Assembly: GCF_029962835.1 (NCBI RefSeq)
Contig: NC_080578.1
Location: 48,415,001 to 48,479,000 of the forward strand
DNA: 64,000 nt
From: Magnolia sinica
Taxonomy: Eukaryota > Streptophyta > Magnoliopsida > Magnoliales > Magnoliaceae
Direction: 5' to 3'
Shown here: piece after piece, positions 24,103-35,580 of the stretch
Numbering within the stretch: the stretch's first letter is position 1
Layout: the number at the start of each line of letters is the position of its first letter
Notes under the pieces: generated by a model
What the model was told of the DNA's origin: nothing
What the model saw: the letters and a program-made list of their open reading frames with translations, nothing else
Database searches by the model: none
Made by a program: the position numbers and the translations under genes

Positions 24103-24282
24103 CAGCACTGTCCAAACATTGTCCAGGTAAATCAGCACCATCCAAACATTTCCCATGTAAATCAACACCATCCAAACATTATCTATGTAAATCATCACCA
24201 TCTAAACATTAACCATGTAAATCAGTACCGTCCAAACTTTGGACAGCACCGTCCAAACACGACCAGCACCGTCCAGCACAAT
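24103..24282. repeat. 30-bp tandem repeat (CCATCCAAACATT...GTAAAT) in LTR-III
   Basis: Four regular 30-bp units (core CACCATCCAAACATT, ending ATGTAAAT) and two shorter degenerate ones. They directly abut one another, so this is a tandem repeat and not a CRISPR-like array with spacers. I see no equivalent expansion in LTR-I or LTR-II. Confidence 0.8.
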
Positions 24283-24665
24283 CTAGACGATGTGGATGAA
24301 ATACATCATGGTGGTGTCCACCGTGGAGATACAACACAAACATCATGGTGGGGCCCACACGTGCCATCAAGGCAGGCCCTGCAACTTGCTGAATAGCCAG
24401 GTGTGCAGTACCCAGCTAACCCACATCCCATCGTCCCATGGATTGGACGATGCGAATGGAATACATCATTACAAGGTGGGCCCCACACGCTGCCATGGTG
24501 GGGTCCACATCCAACAGATCGACGGTAGGGATATAACATATACCTCATGTGGGTCCCACACACGTTGCCCACACACGCAACAGCGTGCCTACATGGCACC
24601 GTCCAGATGGACGATGCTTATATAAGATACATGCATTAAAGATGGGTCCCACGTGGGGCCCACCA

Positions 24666-24715
24666 GATATAATATATATTATATTATATTATATAATATA
24701 TAATATAATATACAT
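24666..24715. repeat. AT-only imperfect palindromic stretch in LTR-III
   Basis: About 48 bases of A and T only, built of TATAT/ATAATATATAAT units that can fold back on themselves. It lies within the module array of LTR-III. Confidence 0.7.
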
Positions 24716-26556
24716 GACGGCTTGGATGCAATACGTACTCCATGTGGTCCAGCATCGTCAAGACAGTCTGGATGGTGTGGATGAAACAAATGCATCAAGG
24801 TGGGTCTCACAACACCTATCAGGTGGAGTTCAGCACCGTCCAAAGCGTTGGACAGTGTGGATGGAAGACATACATCATGGTGTGGTCCCACGTCCCTTGC
24901 TGGATGGTGTGGGTGCCATACGTGCAGAGGGTGGGGTCTATGAAGGGACGACATAGATAAAACACATGCACCACATGTGGGTGGCCCACAAAGTTTTGGA
25001 TCAAGCTATTATTTGTGTTATCCTTCATCCAGGCACGCTGGACGTCCAACGGACGAATGACCTAGATGAAATGCATACAGCAGGTGTTTCCCACAAATGT
25101 GTGGGCCATACGTGCCATCAAGGTGGGCCATACACCAAAAGAAAAGAAACTAGGGAAAGAGAGGGAGAGAGAGGGAAAGAAACAGTGGAGATGGGAGGGA
25201 CCCCACCACTATGGGTCCCTCTAAATACAATGCATACATCAGGTGGGTCCCATTACAAGTGGGCCCTAAATTTAAAAAATGAGATGATGAATACCCACCG
25301 TTAGATCTCATCTTCCTTCTTCCGCCAATGCGATCTAGAGCTCCAAGGAGTGCGATTCAACAGTCGAGATAGACTTTGGATGGTGGGATTGGGTGGTAGG
25401 AAGGTGGGCCACACCTAACTCTCTCATGGAGCTTGGACGTGGATTGCTTAGGAGATGGGTTTGAGAAATAAGAGAGAGAGGGTTGTGAGAGAGAGAGAGA
25501 GAGAGATGGGTGAGGGATGGTGAGTGATAAATGGGTGTACTTGGTTGTAAGAGAGAGTTGACTTTATTGTGTGATGGGAGTGATGTGTACTTGATTGATG
25601 TGATTGATGGGATTGATGTGATGTTATCTAAGGATTGCAACGCGCGACATTTTTTCTCGAACTAAACGCATGCCCACATCTCCTAGCCTGGGTATCGCCT
25701 CAGTGCATGAGATGCAACGTCGGAACTGCGGCGACGGCGCGATCGCAAGGGTACAAGTTTCGAGTCAAGCAGACTCTGATATATGAAACACGACTCAGGA
25801 TCGCGCACAAACACCGATAACAGATCGCGGGTCACCGAAATTCGATCGTGAGGACCGCAAAAACTTTTGGAATGGTACGGTCTAGGATACGGGCATTATA
25901 GATTTCGCTCCTTCTTGGCTCCTTGGACTCCTAAACTCCTTGGCTTTCCCTTTAATGGAAGTTGATGAAGGTTGGATGGCTAGGATGGGAGATTAGGTGG
26001 TAGGGAGTGGGCCACACCTAGCTTCTCCTCTCCTTAGGAATTGCTTGGACGGTTGCTCCGTTGGTAGCTTGGGAGTGAAGAGAGAAGTGAGAGAGAGAGA
26101 GAGAGTGATGGATAGGAGAGAGGGATGGTGATGGGTGTAAGGAAGGAATGGGTGGGGAGAGAGAGAGTTGACTTTGGATGGAAGAGGTATGGGTTGTCAT
26201 GCCTTGTTGGTAAGAGAGGGATGGGTGTTGTACTTGATTGATTGATGGGATTGATTTGATAGATTGTAGAGATTCTCTTCTCAGAATTTGCAACTTGCGA
26301 CATTTTCTCGAAATAAATGTGGGCCCACAACTCCTAGCATGGGTATAGCATAGGTGCGCAAGGTGTAGCATTGGAACTGCGGCAACGGCGCGGTCGCAAG
26401 GGTACAAGTCTCGGGTCGAGCTGACTCAGATCTATAGTATATGACTTAGGGTCACGCATAAACGCTGATTACAGGTCGCTAGTTGCCAAAATTCGACGGG
26501 GAGGATCGTGAGAGTCTACGGAATAGTACGAACTAGGATACAGAGCTTACATTACA

Positions 26557-28766
26557 TGATGTATATACGATATCTACTCCGTTCATCTGTCTTATTAGAT
26601 CATGTTAGGCCATGGACCCAAAACTCAAGCTGGTCCAGATTTAAGGTGGGTCGAACCACAAGAAAATGTGGGGGTAGAAACCTCTTGGACTTAGGATTTC
26701 TTGGTTTTTGGGATCCCTTGGACTTAGGAATCCTTGGTTTTGAGATCCCTTAGACTTGGGGATCCCTAGAATTGGGATCCCTTGGGTCTTTGGTTATATT
26801 TGGCATCTTGGATTCAATTCCTAAATTAGTAGGTATGTAAATGTTAAAACTATGGTTATATTAAATCCATTTAAGCATATACTTTCCTAAACTGATGAGA
26901 TCCCAGGACTCAGATGGGCCATGAGCATATGATCACATCCTAGTGACTAACCAATGATCTGTAACCGACGATTTATGTTAGTAATGATCAGACAGTGCAT
27001 ATCATCCTACTAAAGCGATTTATTAGCTAAATCAATTACCAATAGACTAATATTTAACAGCATGCCCCAATCAATTATATTCAGGAATAAGCAACCAACT
27101 CAACAGCATTTCAGGATATTCTAACTAATATGGGCAAACAATTGGCATGCAAGTGCATTATTCAATCATTGCATAATTTACCACAATCATCTAATTAGGC
27201 GCATGTATCAGGGAAAAGTATGGAACATATGGGCAAGGAATTTAAGTGTATCCAGTCTATTCTAGCATGCAATCAATAATCGATAACCATAAACAAAAAT
27301 TTCACTTCATAAAAGGATAATAGGCCTAAGGATTAGTCGCTAGTTAGCATGCAATTCACAATTTTCACTACACAATCATTATTTGTGACATAGGTTTGAT
27401 AATTGGCAACATAGAGGTAATGGTTCGCACTTAGGATACGTCCAACGGTTTTGGAGCCGTACCCCAATAGAATTTGCATGTTACAGAGCATGTAAGTGTC
27501 TTAGGATACCTAAAATTTGGAAGGGGCTGGATTGATTACCTTTTTATGGCTGGTGGGCCGCTTCTACAGCGGTAGAGTCGTCGGCTTCGATGTGAGTTGA
27601 GGTAGGAGAGAAAATTTCTTAAAATCCAACTCGTTTGGAGCTCCCTCTCTCTATTCTCCCCACTCTCTCTCTCTCTTGTAGAAAAATTCATATGGGAGTG
27701 AGGAAGTGAATTTCTTAGACTTATATAGTCTGAAATTTTCATCTAAATGGCCCTAGGAGCTCTTATTCCAAAATGCATGCCCCTAGTGGGTTGATTTCTA
27801 GCCCTTAGGGCCATTCCAGTGGCCTCCTGACCCATCTATGTCATGGGGCAGGTGCCCCATTGTCGGATAAGTGGTTGGTTAGAATTTAGCGGCAAACGGA
27901 TGACCTGATTGGCCGTGGGAGCTTGATTTGCGATCAACGGTCACTGATGATCAATCGAGCCATAGTTATACTGATATGAGCAGAAAAATATCCTTAACTC
28001 ATGCCTTAAGTTTGGTTACGATCTAATGGTCGGAAAGCCATAACTTCGCGAAAAAGCGGAAGGTCTATTTCACTTAAGTTTTTAGATTTCAGCCTAGTGG
28101 ATTCGCGCGTTTCAAGCACTTGGCTTTTAGCCCGAGTTGAGCAGTTCCGAGCACTTTCTTGGTTCACCACCCAATGGAAGCCAAGCACAGTGAGATGGAC
28201 ATTATTCTATAATTTCGAAACTAGTGGGCCACTAACGAGCGGTCTGGAGCTTGTTCAAATAATCGGGGGATTTTTCGAATGAATTGGGTAGGGAGATTTC
28301 TTGGGCGCAGTTATTAAGGTCTGGATTAACTAAGTTTATAGTGTGGCCTATTCTAAATTAGCAAAAATTGTGATTCAGTCATGATCACTCCAAACCGTTG
28401 GTTCTTCGGCTAAATGAGTAAATATGTTGACTTAGTCCATTAGTTAAGATCCAACCCATAGCTGGCTCGGGTTTGGGTAGATTTTTAATTTACTTATGGT
28501 TGTCTTGATCAGTCAGTGATTGATCGGTTAGATTTGGGCACTAGATGAACAATTCATGAGGTTAAACTTGAGGTTTAAGTGATCAGGCGGATTCGTTGGC
28601 TTCATACAGTTGGTTAATCGAAATTGTGCGGTTCTTTACTCATATCACCTACGTATAAGCTCACCTTGAGCGTCAAGGGTCAGCAAGTGATGACGTGGGC
28701 TAGTTATATATAAAAAAATTTAAGGATTTTTGGTAATCCAAAATAACAAAAATTCAGGATGTTACA
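26557..28766 (-). mobile_element. LTR-like sequence, chromovirus type (- orientation), left border unresolved
   Basis: In - orientation it begins TGTAACATCCTGAATTTTTG at 28766, a start typical of long plant chromovirus (Tekay/Del-like) LTRs. It has a TATA box (GACTATATAA at 27721-27730) followed by a CT-rich leader. The interior shows short GGACTTAGGA..TTGGTTTT..GGGATCCC repeats at 26690-26790. The first ~130 bases (26557-26690) appear to continue the old LTR remnant at 11520-13357. No coding sequence, so it is probably another solo or truncated LTR. Confidence 0.5.
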
Positions 28767-29510
28767 GAACCAGATGCCTAACTAAGGAGAAAGGTCGGGA
28801 AGACTAAGGTCGTCCCAAAGGTCGGCATGACTAAGGTCATCTCAAAGGTCGACATGACTAAGGTGGAGTTCTTCGAGGAAGTAATGAAGAAGCTAAAGGC
28901 TACAGGAATTGGAGATCACAAGGACATCACAAGGACCTTTGGTCAGTTTAATCAGCGAATGATGTCGAACTTCTTATAGATTGGTCGGCATTGTGATTTC
29001 TATTAGCCGACCTTAATCAATGCTCGGACGATTACGCCTCGGTCTCTAGACAATGACCAACCTAATATGAAGGAAGACCTATCCGATCTTTCCTCCAAGG
29101 ATCACGAAAACTAACTCGTGGTCAGTTCGGAATTATGAGATCCCTACCGAGGATCTCAGGAGATCTCCTATACGTTAGGAATTATTATCCAACTACAATG
29201 CGTACCTACTAAATAGGGAGGATCCAAGGAGATCTCCTATACATTAGGAATTCTAATCCAACTACAATGCGTACCTACTAAATAGGGAGGATCCCTTTAC
29301 GATATAATCTCCCCTCTATTATAAATAGAGAGACCTCTAATGGTGAAAGGTACACGTACATCATCTCTACCCTTATACAATTTTAACAAAGACCCGGATT
29401 CCTAACTTTGGCATCAGAGGGTCCCCTACATTAGCTAGGGTCTTCCTTGTTTTTCTTATGTGCATGTACTCAAGGGTCCGAGAAGGGTTAACCAAAAAAC
29501 AACATCAACA
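28767..29510 (+). mobile_element. Fragment of a Tat-type LTR (+ orientation)
   Basis: The 3' part shares landmarks with the LTRs of Tat1: TATAAATAGAGAGACC at about 29322 (TATAAATAAGGAACG in Tat1), CTGATGGTGAAAGGTACAC-like sequence, GAGGGTCCCC...AGCnAGGGTCT, and the terminal AACAACATCAACA at 29510. The 5' part has AAGGTCGGCATGACTAAGGT repeats (about 28790-28860). No primer-binding site or second LTR is adjacent. Confidence 0.6.
29159..29296. repeat. 69-bp tandem duplication in the Tat-type LTR fragment
   Basis: Two nearly identical units start with GGAGATCTCCTATAC at 29159 and 29228 and end with AAATAGGGAGGATCC. It lies just upstream of the LTR's TATA box, so it duplicates part of the U3 promoter region. 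Confidence 0.85.
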
Positions 29511-31183
29511 AACTAATCGGCTTAGGTTTCACCTAGCAAATTGGGGTAGAGATGCAAAATCGTGTCCTAAAGGAGGTCTAACTTCTTTTTTAGGTCATTC
29601 AATACCCAAATAAGAAACCTTCCACCCCATCCAAACCTTTCACAAGAGTTCTAATTGGAGAAAGTTTTGATATACGAAGAGTAAAGAGAACTAGTATGGA
29701 AGAGGAAGAGGAAGAGGAGGAAGTCAGATTAATAGCATTACAAGAAGAGCAATTACAACTCCCTTTGAAACGTAGTATTGAATAGGCTTATAGACATCAA
29801 CAATGTCCTTTAAGATAAGATGATGTCAAACTAGAATTAAGCATGAGCAAAGAGAAGAAGAGTAACAAAGAATCCAAGTTTCTCTCCAGTCTCAGTGCAT
29901 TTTACAGAGTGTTGTGTACTTCATATAAATTTGCTCAAAAAGAAAACTTGAAAAATCTAGTTGAATCTATACGAAAGCACAATGGAAAACTCTCTCCACC
30001 TTCTTATTCAGGAGATGCGAATAGGTATCTATATGGAGATTTAGGTGATAGCTTGAGCTCGGCAAACGAATCTCATGTACTAAAAAAAGACAAATGCATT
30101 TAACGATGGATTAGACGACGAAAGTGATGGATCCAGTTCAGATGAATGAGGTAACTATTATGGACACGACCATGGTTATATGTTAGGAAGACACTCCTTC
30201 TATGAAAGATATTAAGTTGATGTTGTGAACACTGTAAGTTCATAATGTTTTCATTTTTCAATTTGTAAGTTGAATTTGATTTTCACTTCTACATATATGA
30301 TGGATTGGATTTTATGCATTGGATTTTATGTACAATCTCGAACTCAAACTCAACTCGAGAGCTTGAACTCAAACTCGGCTCGAGCTAGCCCGAGCTGCTG
30401 ACCGTACCGAGCCAAGTTAGCTAGTACGGTTTGAAGATAGAGTAGAGCTGAATTGAAGCCAAGGTAAGCCGCTGGCTGAATCGAGTCAAGCTTGACACAA
30501 CTCGGCTCATATCAGCTTGGTGTCTAGCTTTACTGGTCAATGCTTAAAAGGATTTCTGAGGTAATCCAACCATTAGATCGAGGTGGGGTTCTCAAGACGA
30601 TCTAGATCATTGAGTAGTCCTTTTTGGTGTTCGAGAGCATCTTAGTGTTACATTGCTGCCCCTGTGTCACTTTTGGATCTTGATATGCATTCAAAGGAAT
30701 TTCTAGGGCGATTTGACCATTGGATTGGCATGGGGGCCCTCTTGGATGATTTGGACCACTTATTTGATTACTTTGGCTTCCTTTACTCCCCCCCCCCCCC
30801 CTTCTCTCTCGTGTGGAACTGATTTAGTGTTGGTGTTGATCTTGCATGATGATAGGTGGTCGATGTGGTCACTCTCTGAAGGCATCCTCGAGTCAGGCTC
30901 CATCTCAGTACAATCTCGATCACCGATTGCACTTGGCTATTACCCCTTTGCTCTTCAAATTTTATTCTAGTGGTTGCTGCTTCTTTGTAGGAGGACGGGC
31001 GATCGTCTTGAGCATTCCCATGAGGCCTTATCTAGCCATGGACCCCCGCGAGACCCTTATTCCATGGATGGAGACAATTGCTTGGTACAAGTCCTTAGAC
31101 CAAGGGACCAAGGATATCTGTACGTGCTATTATGTATAAAGCACACTCTTGTTTGTCAAATTTCGATGGGACAAAACAACTTA
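29511..31183. other. Unassigned region with an acidic coding-like remnant
   Basis: On the + strand 29640-30240 reads as a broken acidic/basic protein: RVLIGESFDIRRVKRTSMEE then a Glu run, an open stretch at 29843-30103, and a tail with DDESDGSSSDE. I do not recognise it; an old transposase C-terminus is possible. From 30320 to 30520 there is a CTCGAGCT/AACTCGGCTCGA-rich, palindrome-like segment resembling old MITEs. A 14-C run lies near 30788. The overlapping frames at 30713-31186 have no recognisable domain. Confidence 0.35.
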
Positions 31184-31879
31184 TGATATGGTTCACATGA
31201 TGAGATGAAAATTTCACCTTCAAGTATTAGTCATGAAGTTGGAAAATGCAAGTTTAAGTACAAGTCGTGAAGATGGATTGTTCAAGTCAAAATGAATTCA
31301 AGTTCTACTGCACTTCAAGTAGAAGAACAACTGTGCACTATTGAAGATTCAAGTAGAAGATCTAAGCTTTACACTTCAATGTCCAGTTTTCTCAGGTATA
31401 ATTGACCCTAAAAAGACCTTAGACTTAGGTGCTTTCAAATGATAAACTTATATGAGTTTTAATACTTTGGTTAAGCTTTAGTTTGACTAGTCTAAGCCTT
31501 CGTTTGACTTGTCTAAGCTGTGGCTCGACCAGTCTAAGATTATCTTTGACCAGTCCAAGTTTAAAATTCAAAAATCAAATATTTCTGGTGGTTTCTCAAC
31601 CAGTCGAGTAGACTGCTCGACCAGTCGAAGAGACACTTGAAAGTGCCCTAGCTTGTCAATTAGCGTGGGTGTTGAGTCAGCAAGTCAAGTGAGCCCCATA
31701 GGAAGATCATACAAGTGTCTGCATCAACTGGATGTGTACTCTGAACTCGTCAAAGGTAAACTTAGTCTCACATCCCATATCCCAAAACACCCAGGTATAT
31801 ATAAAACCCTTAAAAGTGGATAGAATATCATAGGGTTTAAAGTATGAAAACTATCTTGCAAATCTGGAAAATTTGTAAG

Positions 31880-32720
31880 TTTTCATCTTTTTTCGATATA
31901 TCGAGATCACCTCGATGAGATAGGACACCAGTTATCGATGTCCTCGGAATCCAATCGATATCATCGAATTGAGGACCTCTTGTGTCCAGCAACTAACTTG
32001 ATCTCTGGACAAAATTTTTGATGAATCAATGAAAGTATCAATATCATTGACAATCGAATTCCGAGATCATCGAGACAGCTCGATATAATCGAATTCTAGT
32101 CTGTTTGTGTCTAGCAAGATACTAAGGTAAATCATTCATTTATCGATGACTAGAAGAGAGCCTCGATTTCCTTAGAATTCAAACTCCGATGATATCGATG
32201 GATCTTCGATGTTATCGAATTCGGACCAAACTAGTCCAGCAAGCCTTTAAGAAAATCCTCATTAAATGTTTGAGGAATCGAGACTCCCTCGATAATATTG
32301 ATATTTAAATATCTATCATATCTAAACTCGGTCAATATCATCAAAATTGGATAATGGAATGTCGAGCAAGCGTATAGGAAAATCTTTTATAAAAGATCAA
32401 TGAATCGAACTAGGTATCGATATCATCGACATTTGAATATCAATGACATCGTGGTAGGATTAGTAATATTGAAGCCAGCTGTCTCATGTTTAGCCTGCTC
32501 TCATTTTTCATTGTCAAGGAATTGAATCGTGGTTCGATGAAATCAGAGTTCGAAATCCGATGACATCGAAGAATGTTCAATATGATCGATCTATGTATAA
32601 GAAATTCAGCAGTGATTGTCAGTAGAGTTCATATCATCGATCAATCACTCAATGTCTTCAAAAGTATACGTTCGATGATATCGAAGATGGCTTGATGATA
32701 TTGAACTCTGTAAAAAAAAC
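31880..32720. repeat. ~126-bp tandem repeat rich in ATCGA
   Basis: The anchor GTGTCCAGCAA/TGTCnAGCAAG recurs at about 31983, 32107, 32233 and 32361, giving a period near 126 bp. Between anchors are ATCGATATCATCGA-like blocks. Units are well diverged. The array occupies the U3-like part of the copia-type LTR, before its TATA-like box. Confidence 0.65.
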
Positions 32721-33422
32721 TAACTATTTTATTACCATTGAATCTCTTTGCCTATTTAAGGAGAGCTTCTTACTGGTTGCAGAATTGAGAAAAATAGAGA
32801 GAGCCTTGAGAGAGTCTTGCATACTACTTACCCTAAGCTCTTTTTCTCATAGGAGTTCATAGAGTGGATTGGGGAATGAACTTCCACATTCAAGGATCTT
32901 CCAGCTACCACCTTAATGGTAAATCATTGAGCTGGGATACCTTGAATGCTTGGAATTACTGTCTCTAAAATAGGAAAACATTTTATAGAGTAGGATTCCA
33001 ATGTAACCATGACCCAACCCGTCGCCATACATTGGAGCATCATCAGTATTGTGGATCAAGGGAGCTGAAGATTCTTCGTCATCAAAGGAGAAGATCTTCA
33101 TCAACGCGCTTAATGGGGCCCATTTACTTATCTGTAAGTCATTAGAGTCCTAAGACCCCGCTAATCATTCCTTTGTGTAGGATTGGGTCACAAGTGATTC
33201 TCACCCCTTTCAAGTCCTCGTAAGAGGCCTCCGACAGGAGAGTACGTGTGGGTGTTGTGTGTTGACCCTTGCTCTTGAAGAGCATAAACTTAGGTCCTTA
33301 GTGTATGTTCTTGGCCTGTGTGGCCTAAAACCTAGGTGTTTTGCATTGACCTTTGCTCTTGTGTAGGGCATAAACTCTAAGTTCCTTGTGTGAATCCTTG
33401 GCCTGTGTGGCCTAAAACCTTA

Positions 33423-33786
33423 GGGCCTGTTTGGCTGGGCAGATCCCATGGTATTAGGAGGGATGGGATCAATTTTAAGGTAATGATGGTGCTGTCAGTG
33501 GATTGTCTTAAGATTCATGGGATTGCTTATATCCCGGGACAAGTTCACTGGGTCTGTTTGGCACGCCATGCATATCCCGGGATTTTACCTTCCAATCTAT
33601 CCAACCAAGGGATAGGATCAATTTTAAGGTAATGATGGTGATGTCAGTGGATTGTCTTAAGATCCATGGGATTGCTCATATCCCTGGACAAGTTCACCGG
33701 ATCTGTTTCGCTTATCATGCATATCCCAGGATATTGCCGATCCCATCCCTCCTAATATCATGGGATCTGCCTAGCCAAACAGGTCC
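33423..33786. mobile_element. Tourist-like MITE with TTA target duplication
   Basis: The ends GGGCCTGTTTGGCTGGGCAG and (inverted) GGACCTGTTTGGCTAGGCAG match, and pairing extends to about 48 bases (…ATGGGATC). TTA flanks both sides (33420-33422 and 33787-33789). Inside, a ~110-bp segment is duplicated (about 33463-33570 and 33610-33720, both with TTTTAAGGTAATGATGGTG and GTCAGTGGATTGTCTTAAGA). No coding capacity. Confidence 0.88.
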
Positions 33787-34397
33787 TTAGGTTCCTTATG
33801 TGGATCCTTTGCTTGTCTGTAGAGCATAAAACCCAGGTGTTGTGTGTTAACCCTTACTCCTGTGTGGGGCATAAACTTGTGTCTCGTGGAGACATGTCTA
33901 GGTTCCTTGTGTAGGTCCTAGAGTCGACCTTATATAAGTTGTGAAGGTTAGAGGTGAACCTGATTTAAAACCTCCTTTAGTGAGATTCGGTACACTCAAG
34001 GGTTGAGTGCGTCCGCCGGAAGTGGAATAAGCACGTAGTCGAACCACTATAAACGATTGTGTTTGGGATAGATATTTTCACCTTACTATTTGTGTTTACT
34101 TTAAATGTTCTCGTAAAGCATGCTCACATGATTATTTAAAACTGATAAGAATCACATCCCACACACACACATAGAGTCGTATCCTTCATTCATCATAGAC
34201 TAAGCCTGCATACTGTTTAAATTCTGAATAGTCTTATGATTGGATCCTCTATTTGGCTTGGAAGCCATTGGAGTTAAATTGGGGTCATCTTGATAGGAGT
34301 TTGTTAAATCAGTATTATGATAATTGGATTTTAAATCATTATAAAATTTTATAAAGTCCTATTCACCCCCCTCTATGATACTTTGACATATTCTCAC

Positions 34398-35580
34398 TTC
34401 TACTAAAGCGGTCATCACTAAAATTTCAGTACCTTCGACCAATCGAGGGGTGCTCGACTCAAAGTCCAGTGACTTATTTTTAGCACCCTCGACCAGTCGA
34501 AGCCTGTGCTCGACCAATCGAAGAGGGCCCTCGACCAGTCAAGCAGGGCTTTCGACCAGTCGAAAGACTGTTTAATCCGATCGTGCCCAAAATTTAAAAT
34601 TTGGTTAGATCTTAGACGAGTCAAAGCAACAACATTTCAGCCTATAAATAGAGGCATTCTCTCATTCCGAATTTAATCATCCAAGGTAAGAAAAGCCTCC
34701 ATTTAGAAAGAGAGAAGTCCCCACTATCATCAAGCTATTACACAGTATTTTATATTTTTGTTTATATAGCTTTTGTTTTTAATTCCTTGATCTCTTTTTA
34801 TAAATCATTTGTTTTAAAGAGAGTAATCACTCTTATTTTGAGATCTAAGGGATTCAAATAAGTAGCTTATAGTTTGAATTAATTTAAAATCAATTTAGAA
34901 CCTAGAACCCTTGTTTGTATTACTAGACATTGAACATTATACTTTAAGTAAAACGGTTCTACGAGCTAAATCAAGAACATCTTCCAAGAGAAGATAAATA
35001 TCATTCTATATCTTTGTATTTTGGTTTTTTTGAGATATCCATAAAATCTTATGTATTGGTTTTGACTAAGATAGCCAGAAAATCTCAGCGTGGGGTTTTT
35101 GTTTGTGATAACCCTTCTAAAATCACAACTGTATAGGTTTTAAGGTGAACATGTGAAAACCTTGTTTATTAGTGAACGCCAATATCACGTGGGTTGTAAT
35201 TATTGGGAGTGGAGTAGGTGTACACACCGAACCACTATAACTTCGGGTGCTTGTGGTGAATGATTTAAGTTTTTAATATGTGGTGAATGATTGTAATTTA
35301 TTTATGCATATGTGGTGAATGCTTGTAATAGATAGCTTTCTTATCTCTTGCTTAGTTTAGGATCTTGATCCTTACAAATGTTCCTGAAATCAGGTTGTCC
35401 TACCTAAAACTTTGTTTCTGGTGTAAGGTTGTCCTACGAACTAAGTTTGAATCAATTTCTCAATATTACTGCTATTAAGATCTGTGATTTATTCTGATTT
35501 ATTTATTATTTTAGTACTTTAAGTTTTTATTTGCCATAGTCCAATTAACCCCCCCCCCCCCTCTTTCTAGGATAGTTAGC
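34398..35580 (+). mobile_element. Second copia-like LTR fragment
   Basis: It opens with a cluster of CGACCAGTCGA-type motifs (34437-34565). A TATA box GCCTATAAATAGAGG (about 34641) and a long leader follow. It ends in the pyrimidine run AACCCCCCCCCCCCTCTTTCTAGG (about 35549-35572), as in SIRE-like LTR ends. Its sequence differs from the preceding LTR, so it is a different family. The left end is probably truncated. The open - strand frame at 34418-34624 is built of the motif repeat. Confidence 0.45.
34430..34570. promoter_or_regulatory. Cluster of TCGACCAGTCGA inverted-repeat motifs
   Basis: Five to six copies of the 12-mer TCGACCAGTCGA (arms TCGAC and GTCGA around two bases) or single-base variants lie within 140 bp, about 75-210 bp upstream of the TATA box. 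The motif is symmetric, as expected of a dimer-bound site, but this is inference. A smaller cluster is at 31600-31640 in the other copia-like LTR. Confidence 0.45.

Larger units (their letters stand above)
21637..25900 (-). mobile_element. Solo LTR-III, inserted in LTR-I
   Basis: A 4.26-kb LTR of the same family: in - orientation it starts TATAATGCCCGTATCC at 25900 and ends GGAGCGTGACA at 21637. The flanks AATTT (21632-21636) and GATTT (25901-25905) fit a 5-bp duplication. LTR-I resumes at 25901 with the segment that in LTR-II lies at about 18640 (CTTCTTGGCTCCTTGGACTC versus CTTCTTGGTCCCTTAGACTC). Its first base pair has changed from the family's TGTAA. Confidence 0.85.
13358..26551 (-). mobile_element. 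Solo LTR-I (oldest of three nested), interrupted twice
   Basis: One LTR of about 5.0 kb once the two insertions are removed. In - orientation it starts TGTAAGCTCTGTATCC at 26551 and ends GGGGCGTGACA at 13358. Flanking pentamers CTACA (13353-13357) and TTACA (26552-26556) look like a target duplication with one change. Its body is 13358-15395, 19313-21636 and 25901-26551. TGTAAG starts and GCGTGACA ends are familiar from long plant chromovirus LTRs. No internal gag-pol is present, so it is a solo LTR left by recombination. Confidence 0.8.
31184..34389 (+). mobile_element. Copia-like LTR (probable solo LTR), borders approximate
   Basis: The layout is that of a long SIRE-like copia LTR. A 5' region carries AACCAGTCGAG/CGACCAGTCGAAG motifs. 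A tandem repeat block, a TATA-like TATTTAAGGAGAGC near 32753 and a leader follow. The 3' end has the pyrimidine-rich TATTCACCCCCCTCTA at about 34360. No internal coding region is attached. A Tourist-like MITE is inserted at 33423-33786. Ends are placed by pattern only. Confidence 0.45.

Noticed and set aside
24103..24282. Possible CRISPR-like array of 30-bp repeats
   Set aside because: Units abut directly with no unique spacers, and the context is a plant LTR.
30713..31186. Two or three overlapping frames of 70-97 codons
   Set aside because: No recognisable domain, no splice context, and the overlapping frames support each other poorly.
34418..34624. 68-codon - strand frame rich in DWS
   Set aside because: It is the translation of the CGACCAGTCGA motif cluster, not a protein gene.
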